From contig CAIIXF020000011.1 of assembly GCA_903813345.2 (NCBI GenBank), positions 13,561,754 to 13,625,753 on the forward strand: a stretch of DNA of 64,000 bases, read 5' to 3'. Shown one piece after another: positions 45,605 through 56,963 of the stretch. The stretch comes from Owenia fusiformis (taxonomy: Eukaryota; Annelida; Polychaeta; Sabellida; Oweniidae). Made by a program: the position numbers and the translations under genes. The notes under the pieces are model-generated. The model worked only from the letters and a program-made list of their open reading frames with translations. It had not been told where the DNA came from and did no database searches. Numbering within the stretch: the first letter of the stretch is position 1; every line of letters starts with the position of its first letter.

Positions 45605-47790
45605 AAAAGTTAATGATGGCTAAAATGACAAAAAAAAATTAAAAAATATATAATTTTTTGCCGATTTTTTGTAACAAAATTATTTCATACAACTACGCTT
45701 TACAAAGACATGTCTTTTTACAATGCAGGACACTTGAAATCATTTGTAAAGCTAGGAAATAGGCCAAAAGTGAATTTCCCGAGACAAAAAATGGTGGCCA
45801 TTTTGAAAAAACAGGCAAGCTTTTGAAGCAAAAATATCTTAGAACGGGAATCCTATCGACAGAGGATTTAAAAAGAGCCAAGTGTTGACAGATAGAGGTT
45901 TTAAAACTTGCCACTATTTTGGACTGACTGAGAGACAGATGGACAAATCAATGTTTACTAAAATGGCTTAAAATAAAAAAAAGGATATGATTTTTTGCCG
46001 TTTTTTCTAACAAAATTATTTCATGCAACTACTCTCTTTACAGTGACATGGTTTTTTACAATGCAGGACAACTGAAATTATTTGTAAAGCTAGGAAATGG
46101 GCCAAAAGTGAATTCACGGAACAAAAATAGGTGAGCTTTTGAATCAGGAGTCATAGGGGAGTTTTTTGTATTGATGTTGAACAAAAAAAACTTAAAACTG
46201 GAATCCTATCGACAGAGGTTTTAAAGCAAATGGTGCAAAAGTGGATTTCATGAGACAGGTGGACAAATCAATGTTAACTAAAATGGCTGAAAATAAAGCA
46301 AAATGGATATAATTTTTTGCTGATTTTTTGTTACAAAATTATTTCATACAACTACTCTTTACATTGACATGGCTTTTAACAATGCAGGACACCTGAAAAT
46401 AAAAAAACGGATATAATATTTTGCCGATTCTTTGTAACAAAATCTCTTTACGTACGCGCAGTGACCTGGCTTTTTACAATGCAGAACAGCTGAAATTATT
46501 GGTAAAGCTAGGAAATCGGCCAAAAGTGAATTTTGCAAAACAAAAATGGCAACTATTTTGAAAATAGGCGAGCTTTTGAACCAAGAGTCATAGGAGAGTT
46601 TTTTGAATTGATGTTGAACAAAATTAACTTAAAACGGGAATCCTATCGACAGAGGTTTTAAGGCAAATGGTCCAAAAGTGGATTTCGCGAGACAGATGGA
46701 CAAATCAATGTTAACTAAAATGGCTGAAAATAAAGCAAAATGGATATAATTTTTTGCTGATTTTTTGTTACAAAATTATTTCATACAACTACTCTTTACA
46801 TTGACATGGCTTTTAACAATGCAGGACACCTGAAAATAAAAAAACGGATATAATATTTTGCCGATTCTTTGTAACAAAATCTCTTTACGTACGCGCAGTG
46901 ACCTGGCTTTTTACAATGCAGAACAGCTGAAATTATTGGTAAAGCTAGGAAATCGGCCAAAAGTGAATTTTGCAAAACAAAAATGGCAACTATTTTGAAA
47001 ATAGGCGAGCTTTTGAACCAAGAGTCATAGGAGAGTTTTTTGAATTGATGTTGAACAAAATTAACTTAAAACGGGAATCCTATCGACAGAGGTTTTAAGG
47101 CAAATGGTCCAAAAGTGGATTTCGCGAGACAGATGGACAAATCAATGTTAACTAAAATGGCTGAAAATAAAAAAAAGGATATAATTAACAAAATTATTTC
47201 ATACATCTACTCTTTAAATGGACATGGATTTTTACAATGTAGGACACCTGAAATTATTTGTAAAGCTAGGAAATGGGTCAAAAATGAATTTCGAGAGACA
47301 AAAATGGCGGCCAATTTGAGGATAGGCGAGCTTTTGAACCAGGAGTCATAGGGGAGTTTTCTGTATTGATGTTGAACAGAAATAACTTAAAACAGGAATC
47401 CTATCGACAGAGGTTTTAAAACGTGCCAGTGTTGTTGACTGAAAAGTGGATTTCGCGAATTAGATGGACAAATCAATGTTAACTAAAATGGCCGAAAATA
47501 AAAAAAAATGGATATAATTTTTTGCTGATTTTTTGTAACAAAATTATTTCATATATCTACTCTTTACATTAACATGGATTTCTACAATGTAGGACACTTG
47601 AAATTATTTGTAAAGCTAGGAAATGGGTCAAAAGTGAATTTCGCGAGACGAAAATGGCGGCCATTTTGAGAATAGGCGAGCTTTTGAACTAGAAGTCATA
47701 GGGGAGTTTTCTGTATTGATGTTGAACAGAAATAACTTAAAACAGGAATCCTATCGACAGAGGTTTTAAAACGTGCGACTATTGTTGACG
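45605..47790 (+). repeat. Six-unit tandem array, 320-450 bp per unit
   Basis: Units start near 45618, 45962, 46282, 46730, 47158 and 47488 (core AATGGCTGAAAATAAA). Each carries TATAATTTTTTGCTGATTTT, CATACAACTACTCTTTACA, GGCGAGCTTTTGAACCA and GGAATCCTATCGACAGAGGT. Units three and four are longer because an internal piece of about 110 bp is duplicated, and they are nearly identical to each other (46267-46716 and 46717-47150), so that duplication is the youngest. Confidence 0.85.
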
Positions 47791-47823
47791 GACGGGCGGA
47801 CAAACGCACGCACACACGCAGAC

Positions 47824-48102
47824 AGACAGGACAGGACAGGACAGGACAGGACAGGACAGGACAGGACAGGACAGGACAGGACAGGACACAGGACAGGACA
47901 GGACACAGGACAGGACAGGACACAGGATAGGACAGGACAGGACACATAGGACAGGACACAGGACAGGACAGGACACAGGACAGGACAGGACACAGGACAG
48001 GACAGGACAGGACACAGGACAGGACAGGACACAGGACAGGACAGGACAGGATAGGACACAGGACAGGACAGGACACAGGACACAGGACAGGACAGGACAG
48101 AC
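47824..48102. repeat. Pentanucleotide microsatellite (AGGAC)n with ACACAGGAC variants
   Basis: About 50 copies of GGACA/CAGGA, regularly broken by an extra CA. It follows the last unit of the tandem array and GACAGACAG. The C-P-V-L-S repeat peptides predicted on the other strand are translations of the satellite. Confidence 0.95.
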
Positions 48103-48370
48103 AGACAAGTGAGTGATTGCAAAAGCTCACGATGTGAGCTAAACATAAGATTTTTGCGAAAAATTCCCGCCATTTTTAAACTGGCGGCCATCTTGAAAAC
48201 ATTTTTTGCGTAAAACTATTGACCAATATACATCTTTCCACCAAATATGAATTTGTACCCTAGAATTCCCCATTGTGCTGACTCTCTGACTGTAACTGTT
48301 TTAAATTTACATGGAAAAGAAATCCGTCTCTAATAGACTAGATGTGAGTGGAAATAATCTTGATTTACAT

Positions 48371-49375
48371 CATTAAAAATTCAGTCAAGCTGATGTCATA
48401 TTTGGAATCTACATGTAAAAGAACATCGAGGAATGTGGCTTTGAAAAGAGTGTATCAACTTTGAAAATATTCTTTGAGAATGTGACTTCTAGGTCGGGGA
48501 GATTCCCCATAGACCCAATGTTGTAAATGAAATATCTTTTCTTGTGTTGTGCAGATCATATTTTCTTTTACTGAACACATTTTAATTTCTATAACTATCA
48601 GAAACCAAAGAGTAATATGAAAAGTGAACCAGTGAAGTTAAAGGGAACTTTGTAATAACCTGTTATGTTATTTCCCCGAGTCAGCCACCTGGTGGCGAAA
48701 CTGGAAACTACTTACTTATATCTTTAGTTATTGGTTCCACATTCCAGATCAATAAGTTTTGAGAAAACTAAAACTAAGAGTTTTGTGGGGTTTACGGAAA
48801 AGACCGACCCCACCGACCACCGACCGGTCGGTGTTTTCCACTGGTAGCCTCAAAACAGGGTTTGAAGAAAATGTGTAAAAGAACGACCATATCATGTAAA
48901 AGACCGAACATATTTGTAGCCTTAGAATATTAATAATTTGATTTTGAATGTCAATCGTTGGACTAGACAACGTTTTTTACCGATTTTGTACCTTGCAACG
49001 AATGGCAAGCAAACAAATTGGTCATGACCGTCTCCTCTCGATTAATTGTCCTGCCTTAGGTCCTAACCTATCATTAACCAACCTATCGTTTCTACGGGAA
49101 TCTATCCTAATTTTTTACTGAAATTTAACAATTTCGAAACAAAAATGATTTGTTATCGTCATAGCCTACTGAATACTGAACACGATATAATGTTACATGC
49201 GTTCTCTTATCGGGATTAAAAGTGACTTACCATTTCAGTACACCATTAGAAAGCTTTTTTGTCATATGTAAACCCAGTGTGCCCCTTTCATTTAATTCAA
49301 TCTCGAATAAGAATGCCAAATGCCATTGACTCTTCTCAACTTTGATGAAAAATATAGTCCTGTGGCTTCTCGTAT
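48371..49375. repeat. Segment copied inverted at 62088-63082
   Basis: About 1.0 kb, nearly identical to the reverse complement of 62088-63082; a 73-codon frame is identical in both. It includes the 16-bp palindrome CACCGACCGGTCGGTG. From about 48720 on, it is also a diverged paralogue of 39660-39800 and 40770-40960. Confidence 0.9.
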
Positions 49376-49559
49376 CACGTTTCTGGGTATGTGGGATAAA
49401 TCATTTAAATATTTGAGTATAAAGTGTTAAAACACCGTATGTGCTAGTACAGGCATCACTAGATATGGTAAAATAGCCAAAGGTGTTCACTTGGTCATAA
49501 TAGTAATCAAAGAAAGGACCAAGGAAATTGTCGCAACAGATTGCAAACTGTCATATGTT

Positions 49560-49910
49560 GGATTTCAGCTATTTTGGGGGATTTGAACAGGTGCACATGT
49601 TAGGCCAGTGCATTCATTTGAGATCAAGCACTCATAGAGGTGATAAAATAATATCTTTAAAACCACTGCTTGATAATGAATCCTATTTCCCTTTAAAGAT
49701 GTTAACCGTGTCTCAAAACGCAATGTAGTGTGCATCAAACATTGAAAAGACGGGTGTGAAATCAGGACAACATTACAGCAAAAACATGTTGATGGAGTGT
49801 TTGCACCTTCCCAGTCTCAAAGTCAAAATTATTTTATCATCTTTATAACTGCTTGTCCTGGAGTTAATGCATTGGCCTAACATATGCACCTGTTCAAATC
49901 GACAGAAAAT
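49560..49910. mobile_element. Foldback repeat (AACAGGTGCA family), second copy
   Basis: GATTTGAACAGGTGCACATG at the left and CATATGCACCTGTTCAAATC at the right, with CTGCTTGTCCTGGAGTTAAT inside. A shorter copy of 40980-41570. Confidence 0.75.
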
Positions 49911-50829
49911 AGACAAACCCCAACATATGACTGTGTGAAATATTTCGCGAAATCGTCCGTGGTCCTTTAAAAGAACGTTACTTCTAGTTACATACAGCAG
50001 TTTTCATTCTCATCAATCTTTACCTTGAAATCATTTGGTAAAACAAGTGGTTTGGAAATTTCGTTAATTTTGGCACACTTTTGTTTGACTTAGACTGTCT
50101 TTAACAATCAAATCTCATTTTGCCTTTACTTCAAAGACTCAAGTCCAATTAAAAATGAATTATACATGAAAGTTCGTGAACTCCTTTGTTTCTAAAATCG
50201 TTTTCAATACTTATTATTTCCCAGGTGAATGTTTTACAAAATTATTGAGCATTATCTTTAACATTCAATAGTCATTTTGCCTTTACTTTAAAGAATTATC
50301 TATACATGAAAGTTTGTGAAGTCCTTTGTTTCCGAAATTGTTTTTAATACGTATTATTTCCCAGGTGACTGTTTAACAAAATTATCGTGCATATTGTGAA
50401 TGATCACTATCTCCTGAGAGTGTTATGTGTACATATTTTCCTCAGCAAAGGAAGAGATGCGATTATTGGCAAATATCCCCATGGTCAAAATTAATCATTC
50501 TTAGGTGTAACATAAAGAATAGAATGTCATATTATACTTTGTGAAATATTAAAGTGCTTGGGCACAAATAAGCTGAGATAGGGGTCATTTCATTCAGTAA
50601 GGTTGTATTGACTTACATTGGGCTGTGCACCATTGACTTAACATGAGTTAGCATCAGATCTCAATAGAGGCCATTGGATTTCATTGATTATCACAGAAAT
50701 ACCAAAAATGCAGTATGACCTGAATCGATTGCAAACTTAATAATTTCACAATGACACAAATTCACGGTGTCCAACCCAAACGCTCTTACATGCACGACGG
50801 AGCGTTTCATTTACGCGGAAACGCTGCGG
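49911..50829. other. Non-coding; diverged paralogue of 41570-41900 to about 50460
   Basis: Shared blocks are CAAGTCCAATTAAAAATGAA and ATATTTTCCTCAGCAAA. 50160-50400 also contains a local duplication of TGAAAGTTTGTGAAGTCCTT. The end (50770-50830) is GC-richer and may be the upstream part of the exon-like start at 50841. Confidence 0.5.
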
Positions 50830-51755
50830 AGCAAAATAAAATGGCGGCTAATGAAGATTCCACTATGGCCGTAAGTATTGTTTCACTCGTTTCTCTTACA
50901 TGTCATACGCAATGGTGACATATTAGAGAGGTTAAGCTACACGTATTTAACAAAACGTTAATGTGAACTTCAATGCGCGCGCAGATAAATGACGTCAGAT
51001 TTGGTGCAATTTACAGATGCGTATTCAACAAAGCATGAACGTGTACTTCTTTGCGCGCGCAGGGAAATGACGTCAGATTAATCTACTTTTTACAGGTAAG
51101 CGTGTAAGTTACAGGTTTTTACGTGTAGATGAGTGATTACACGTCGCTCATTACGTGATTGATTTTAGCTATGTTCTAGGATGGCCCTGGAGCCCATATT
51201 TGATACAGACAATCTTGCTTGTTATATTGGTAAACCCCAATCCTTAATTGGAAATAAGAATACATTTTAATGGGTAAATGGACAACTTCAAATGTGATCG
51301 TTTGTACATTCCGTACAATATAAATAGGCAAGACCTCATTACTCATTACATTCCTCATTACACTATAACTTATACACTATTACACTATAACTCAATGTAT
51401 GGCGACAGAATATACCAACTCAACTAGAGCCCCAGACCAGACCACAATTGGCAGGATTTAAGTGCTGTGATAAAGCAAAATAATCAAAAAAATCATTACT
51501 AAAGTCATTCATTTTATTAAGGTTACTGCGGTAGAGCTTATGATCTGCCACTCCAACAATATCAAAATCAGCCAGCAACTGGTTTAGATATTCCTTGGAC
51601 GTGTTAAACCCATTGAGATTAAAAGCAGAAATTTTAAAGATTGTCATATTTACACTATATACACTTATACAGACAGTTATTAAAAGCATATGTAAAACTG
51701 TGTAGACAATAGAAGTAGCCTAGGTCCAATCAGCTCGATCATCCGTGCTCGCGGG
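50830..51755. repeat. Segment copied directly at 63083-64000
   Basis: Nearly identical over at least 918 bp; the copy runs off the window end. It starts AGCAAAATAAAATGGCGGCT. An exon-like ATG at 50841 reads MAANEDSTMA and is followed directly by the donor GTAAGT at 50871, in both copies. Further on it contains the LINE endonuclease fragment. Confidence 0.9.
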
Positions 51756-51925
51756 ATAACGTGTATGGTACCTCTGGCCATTATCTTGTAGGTGATAGTT
51801 CTAGGTATCATCATCATTATAACTGTCATAATGGCCCCTATGATTGGGCCTTTGATTATCAAAAGAATCATAGTTATCACATTGCTTACGTGGTGCGCAG
51901 ATGTGCTCATCTTGATCGGCAAGAT
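51420..51925 (-). pseudogene. LINE fragment: end of ORF1 and start of ORF2 endonuclease
   Basis: On the minus strand, TIFKISAFNLNGFNTSKEYL starts an APE-type endonuclease (F-N-x-N-G-F), then FDIVGVADHKLY and LNPANCGLVWG. In relatives the equivalent of ADHKL is an E-H/T-W-L motif. Upstream, 51720-51925 has an N/D/R/H-rich stretch (QRPNHRGHYDSYNDDD) resembling the tail of ORF1. The endonuclease breaks off at about 51420 after VWGSS-stop. The mariner at 51974 may have cut the 5' part. Confidence 0.6.
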
Positions 51926-51973
51926 ACCCTATTTATTTAGTATTTTAACAATCAACACAAGTTATAAGACTTA

Positions 51974-53041
51974 CGAGGGTTGTCCCAGAAGTAATGCACT
52001 ATATGCTCTAACTTTATCAATAATCAATATTTTCCCATGAGATTTTCAGTAAATGTTCCTTAGAGACATTTTGATTATTCTACAAATTTTCATGTTGACT
52101 GATAAAACTATATTGACGTTATAATAAAATCAAGTTGGTGAGTTTGGGTAGGGCGGGGCAGGTTATACAGTCACGTCAAAAGGAATAAAAAATTGAAAAT
52201 ATGAAATAATTAATGAACAAATACCATTTTGTGTAGCTTTAAGAAATATGCTCAAAAATACATTTTAAGATACTAAATTACTATGAGCACATTCTAGATT
52301 TAAATGCATGTATAATGCACAGTGTCCTAATTCACATTTTCTCAAAACATTGCCCTTTGCATGTTATGTACTTTTGATGCCTGTAAGGTCAAACACACTT
52401 GGCAATTTCTTCCACTGTGACTTGTGGAGTTTTTGCCTCCTATCTTTGGAGTTGTCATCCAGGGTCCAGTCATCTCTTTTAAATCTCTTCTGCCACCTCA
52501 TTATTGTAGTTCTATCTAGTATATACTCCTTTTATACTTTCTTCATGGTAGCATAAGTTTTGCGTGACTATGAGTCCAAGTGAAGTATGAAATTAGGCCA
52601 CCAAACGCAAGGCCTTCTGTTATCAGGTGAGAATTACTGCCATTTTTGCAATTTCTTGACAGTGACTGTATTTGAATTTGTGACTATTGAACTGTGGTAT
52701 TATGACATCACAGTGCTAAATGTCATTATTTGTACTTGGTTAACATCATGCTGAATAAATTAAACAATTTCCAAAACATTTTGATCATTTAAAAGAAAGA
52801 AATATTAAGAAAAATAACACTTTGGATCTTTCATAATAAGAAAAACTGGTACCTGCCCCGCCCGCCCCTACACCCATGTTGCTATAGCAACCAGATTGAG
52901 ACTTAATGCTAATGTTTGATGCTGAAACTTGAGGATATAATAGATAAAACTTTAATTATTATATACACAAAATTTCAGCTGAATTGAAGAATATTAAGGA
53001 AAGTTAGAACATATAGTGCATTACTTCTGGGACAACCCTCG
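51974..53041 (-). mobile_element. 1068-bp mariner-like element
   Basis: About 40-bp inverted ends: CGAGGGTTGTCCCAGAAGTA on the left and its inverse on the right, both followed by ATGCACTATATG. TA flanks both sides (51972-51973 and 53042-53043), the Tc1/mariner signature. On the minus strand, 52390-52560 reads LDRTTIMRWQKRFKRDDWTL, a helix-turn-helix-like stretch. The rest is too decayed or too short to encode a transposase. Confidence 0.85.
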
Positions 53042-53043
53042 TA

Positions 53044-54665
53044 CATACCATATTTCAGCAGATATTGGATAAATTCAAAAAAAACATTTCTTGATTGATA
53101 AAATCAATTATAAAACCGGAAGTGCGTTGTGTGACGTCCGCGCGTGAATATTTCAATTATTCAGATTTTGCCGTGGATTCGATTTTAAATGCTTCTGAAT
53201 GATCTAATGCTAACTATGATTTCTATTAGTGATGTTTTGACTTTCCTGCTTCATAAAAATAACATTAGCACCATTTACTTCAGATACATTGTCTTTTAAA
53301 TAAAATGCACATCGGAATTTTATATTATTTTTGGCAAAGCCTGTCCACACCCTCATTCGTCCACTTTCGGTCCATGCCTCTAAAATAACAAGAATTTGCA
53401 TTGCCGGAAGTGTAAAATTGGTTGTTTTGACTTGCGCCCCTTGTATTTTTCATCTGCCTCTTGAACAAAAAGTTACTGAAGCCACTGGTATGTCATCGAT
53501 CATCAGGTAGTATAGTACTACCTTCAACAAGACAGCAATACATCATAATTGCTACTGTAAAATAGACAATGATGATTCTTAATTAAGGTAGGCCAATACT
53601 CCAATACACTTTTACGTTTAGTTTAGTTCAGTTTTGTTACCTCCTGTTTGAAGAGCTCTCATGTATGGTACAACTTCGTCTACATCCGGGTTCTTTCCCA
53701 TTGCATTACACAGGGGTGTTATTTTCAATGCCGCACTGCGACTCTATTAAACATTTATGTAGAGTTGATTTTGCACAAACGATATGTATATGTGTGTCAT
53801 TAAGATATATAACAAGGCTTTTTGAACTATAATCCCCAAATCCGAAGAAATCTGTAGTTCGAAATGCCGTCCAATTCCAGTGATGTCACTGATTTCCCAG
53901 AAATTCCTCGGACGCCATGGAGATCGAAAACATATAAATAATGTTACTTTGAATCTCCGATTAGCTTTCTGATTATTGAATTTATTGGATCATATAACTA
54001 TGCTTGAGGGCTGGTGGAAGATCAGAAGCTTAGAAACGTTCAGAGTAATCGGCTCGTTCGGCGGGCCAATGAAAATTTGTCCCTTCCAAAGCGATGCATC
54101 GTGGGAGATATTTATGTAAGTTACCACCTGAACTTTTATCGCGAATAGGACTATATAGCTATGCTATTAGAATGAGCAATACCAGGGAGCAATATTAGGG
54201 ATGATGTTCGAAAGCATTTTTCACGATTGGCTTTTGTTATTCAATATGTAAAAAATCGTTCTTTCTCGAGACTAACACCCCCTGGATAAATTACGCATGT
54301 TTCACAGGAAGATTTGTGACCACTGCACAAATAGGTACTAAAATTGTTCTACTCGAGCCACCTTAAATGCACACTCGGTTGCACCAGTTACATTGGATGA
54401 TTCAGTCTCAGTTATATCTTCGACGTAGTCGAACAAATCGATGTCAAACTATTGGGAAAGTATCTGATGTTTCGAGAGCTATTGCGATTTTGTTGTAATT
54501 GACTACGAACAAATTAGGATACATTAATACTCGTCCTCTCCTATAATCATCAATGGACAACTTGAAATGACTGAAAGGGATAGATTCACATCGATCTGTA
54601 ATGATCTGTAGAGAGGGTCATTTCGGAAATAATTGAAAAAGGAACAAGAAAGCGTAAATTCTACT
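53044..54665. other. No supported gene
   Basis: A 63-codon minus-strand ORF at 53210-53401 (MRVWTGFAKNNIKFRCAFYL) follows an AG acceptor-like site, but nothing else supports it. The rest is presumably upstream region of the PAN gene; I see no clear TATA box. Confidence 0.45.
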
Positions 54666-56405
54666 ATGAAAACGAAGTGTGATCTTCTACCAAACAATGG
54701 CGTAAACGCGGCAATTTGTATTTGTTTGATATTCTTCTGGCAAGGTATGCAAGATTTGTTAAAACTTTGGAACTTGAGACGAAGAAAAAGCTCAGATTTG
54801 TCCTAGATTTTGTTAAAGAATATTTCAGATTTGACCTACATGTATCACCTAGATTTTCGGTTGGCAAACTGAAATTGTTTAATTTCATTATCTACAGTAT
54901 TAGATTATTTTTATTTAGGGGTTTGCTGTGGCAACGAATGCCCCAAATCGGTTGGTTATGTCTCACCATTGAAAGGTAACCATGTGAATTGGATCAACGT
55001 GCTCACTGATTTGAAAATTCCCTGTCCCGGGTACATCATTGGCTGGGAATACCAACGTTTTACCAATAGTGAGCCATTCTGGATAGCTGTGTTAACACCA
55101 TTGGGTAGCATGCTATATACGGTGCGACATATAGTAAAGGTTCCAGTTACACATCTAGGCCTAAATCGACTTAGAAGTCCAAATCTGAAGGTATGAAGTA
55201 TCTCATTACCTTTATTACGCTTTGTTTATAAGAGTGATTAATTTGAGTGTAATATATAACTTATTAATGCTTGTTGAAAGTTCTCTGTTTATGAACTTAG
55301 ACAAAATATTAAAAGTAAAACTCATAGCAATAAATAGAATACGTTGCTAATCCTGGGATGAAATGTGATTTTCAAACATTATATCTTTGAGCCACAACCT
55401 TCAATTTGATTATAAATATCACTAATACAATAAGTTGCATTCTCTGTAGAAGTGTGGTTCGTTCCTGCCTACCTCTCCATCGGTCTTTAAAACATCTATT
55501 TACGGAGAATGTTCCCATTATAGGTGGAGCATGGTGATGTTTTATCTGTGATATTCGCAAATCAAACCATTGAAGGGGGGATAGCGAACGAGCGTAACGA
55601 CACCGGGAACGACACCCAATCCCCTGTGTTGAAGCCAGAACAATACTATCGAGTTTTGCAGAATGAGCGATATTTCGTTGACGACACCACCGTTGGAGAC
55701 GTTCTCGATATGAGTTCCAGTCATCTCCTTCTGAGAGGCTATGCATTGAGGCCTCTGCTTTCCTACGGTAGGTTGCAGCTGTGACACGTTATACAACATC
55801 CCATTCCATTATATACTAGATCAGACACTATAAGACAATTCGATCGTTGATATTGGAATAGGGGAAACGATTTCAGGATGTGCTATCAATGAATGTACAA
55901 GTCAATCATAAAGAGAGAAAACGATATACATGTATGCATTTTGTAATAACGAATATACTTTTTTACTGTTATCTTAATTTAATTTCGTTGAATGCATTGT
56001 GTTTTTTGTTTGGTAGCATTACTGAAATGAATAGTCGCTTCAAGACCCTGGACCCCCCTCCCCTATCTACTTCAACAACAGGTTGTAATGTATATGGGGG
56101 TCCAGGGTCTTGAAACAAGACTGAAAATAGGCACAATTCCCTTTATTATTTCAGATAATCCATCAGAAAGTATATCTACTGCAACAAAGGTGGCGACAGA
56201 CTCGACCATCGTTGATCATGTAATCAATGAGTTGACGTGCAGAAGTAAAATAGAGTGCGCTATGATTTGCCTTAAAGACATCCGTTGTCTTACCTATAGT
56301 TACACTAAGTTGACGAGGATGTGTGTGTTGCATGATATCGACGACAACGACAACTCTTTGATTAAATCAAAGCCTGGAACAGATTTATATTCCATTATGC
56401 TGTGA
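54666..56405 (+). CDS. Secreted PAN/apple-domain protein, four exons, 281 residues
   Basis: Exons: 54666-54744, 54919-55190, 55524-55767, 56155-56405. All three introns are GT-AG (donors GTATGC, GTATGA, GTAGGT; acceptors TTTATTTAG, CATTATAG, TTATTTCAG). Their phases are 1, 0 and 1, and agree at every join; the total of 846 nt is exactly 282 codons with the stop. An in-frame TAA at 54630 precedes the start. Residues 14-26 (NAAICICLIFFWQ) are a hydrophobic signal-like segment. Residues 28-198 form a beta-rich extracellular-looking region with C29, C30, C34, C62 and the motif CPGYIIGWEY, known to me from invertebrate extracellular proteins but unnamed. Sequons NQT and two NDT follow. Residues 227-255 have C227, C233, C237, C243 and C255, with the PAN-like pattern CLKDIRCLTYSY. 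Likely secreted; the binding partner is unknown. Confidence 0.8.
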
Positions 56406-56461
56406 CTTTTTCCCTTTGCCTTATTGCACCCTATATTCCCCCATTCAGTAGTTGAATAGTA

Positions 56462-56467
56462 AATAAA
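56462..56467 (+). promoter_or_regulatory. Polyadenylation signal AATAAA
   Basis: AATAAA lies 57 nt after the stop codon of the PAN-domain gene, a normal distance for a short 3' untranslated region. Confidence 0.6.
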
Positions 56468-56469
56468 AA

Positions 56470-56960
56470 CAAAATCAAATCTTCCACTGTACCTGGCCTG
56501 TTACATGCAGTGCACTGAAGCTTAACCGATTATAACCCACTCACTCAGTTACAACTCACAACACCTCCAGTTGAATACTCAATACAAAAGATATCGACAT
56601 TTCCAGATTAGATCGTGGACCATTTACCTTTCATAAGAGTCAGTGTTTACGTTGGATAAGCTAGAGATTAAATTAACATCTGCAAATATTGAGATTGTAA
56701 ATGGTTTAACTATTAATGTAACCAGGCTATTTCATATTTTGAATTTCATATTGATCAATCCCCATTTGTTTCCTTGCTCATTTTAACAGGTCTTTTCAAT
56801 CCCCTTGCATGAATTACTTGTACATCCAGTATTTCAGATATTTATAACCATGTTGTTTGCAAGTCACTTTTGTATATATGTTCTATTGTTTAAACCAGTT
56901 TTGTATGTTGTTTCATGCTGTGTTTGTTTTTACTTTTCATTCATGGCTTCATGTTATATA
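56470..56960. other. Non-coding
   Basis: I see nothing here beyond AT-rich intergenic sequence. Confidence 0.5.
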
Positions 56961-56963
56961 TAC

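Noticed and set aside
47696-48191. Three overlapping minus-strand ORFs rich in C, P, V, L and S
   Set aside because: They are translations of the AGGAC pentanucleotide satellite in all three frames. A 5-bp repeat stays open in every frame by chance.
48749-48970. 73-codon ORF identical at 62483-62704
   Set aside because: Identity follows from the duplicated segment. Composition is not coding-like and there is no start or splice context beyond chance.
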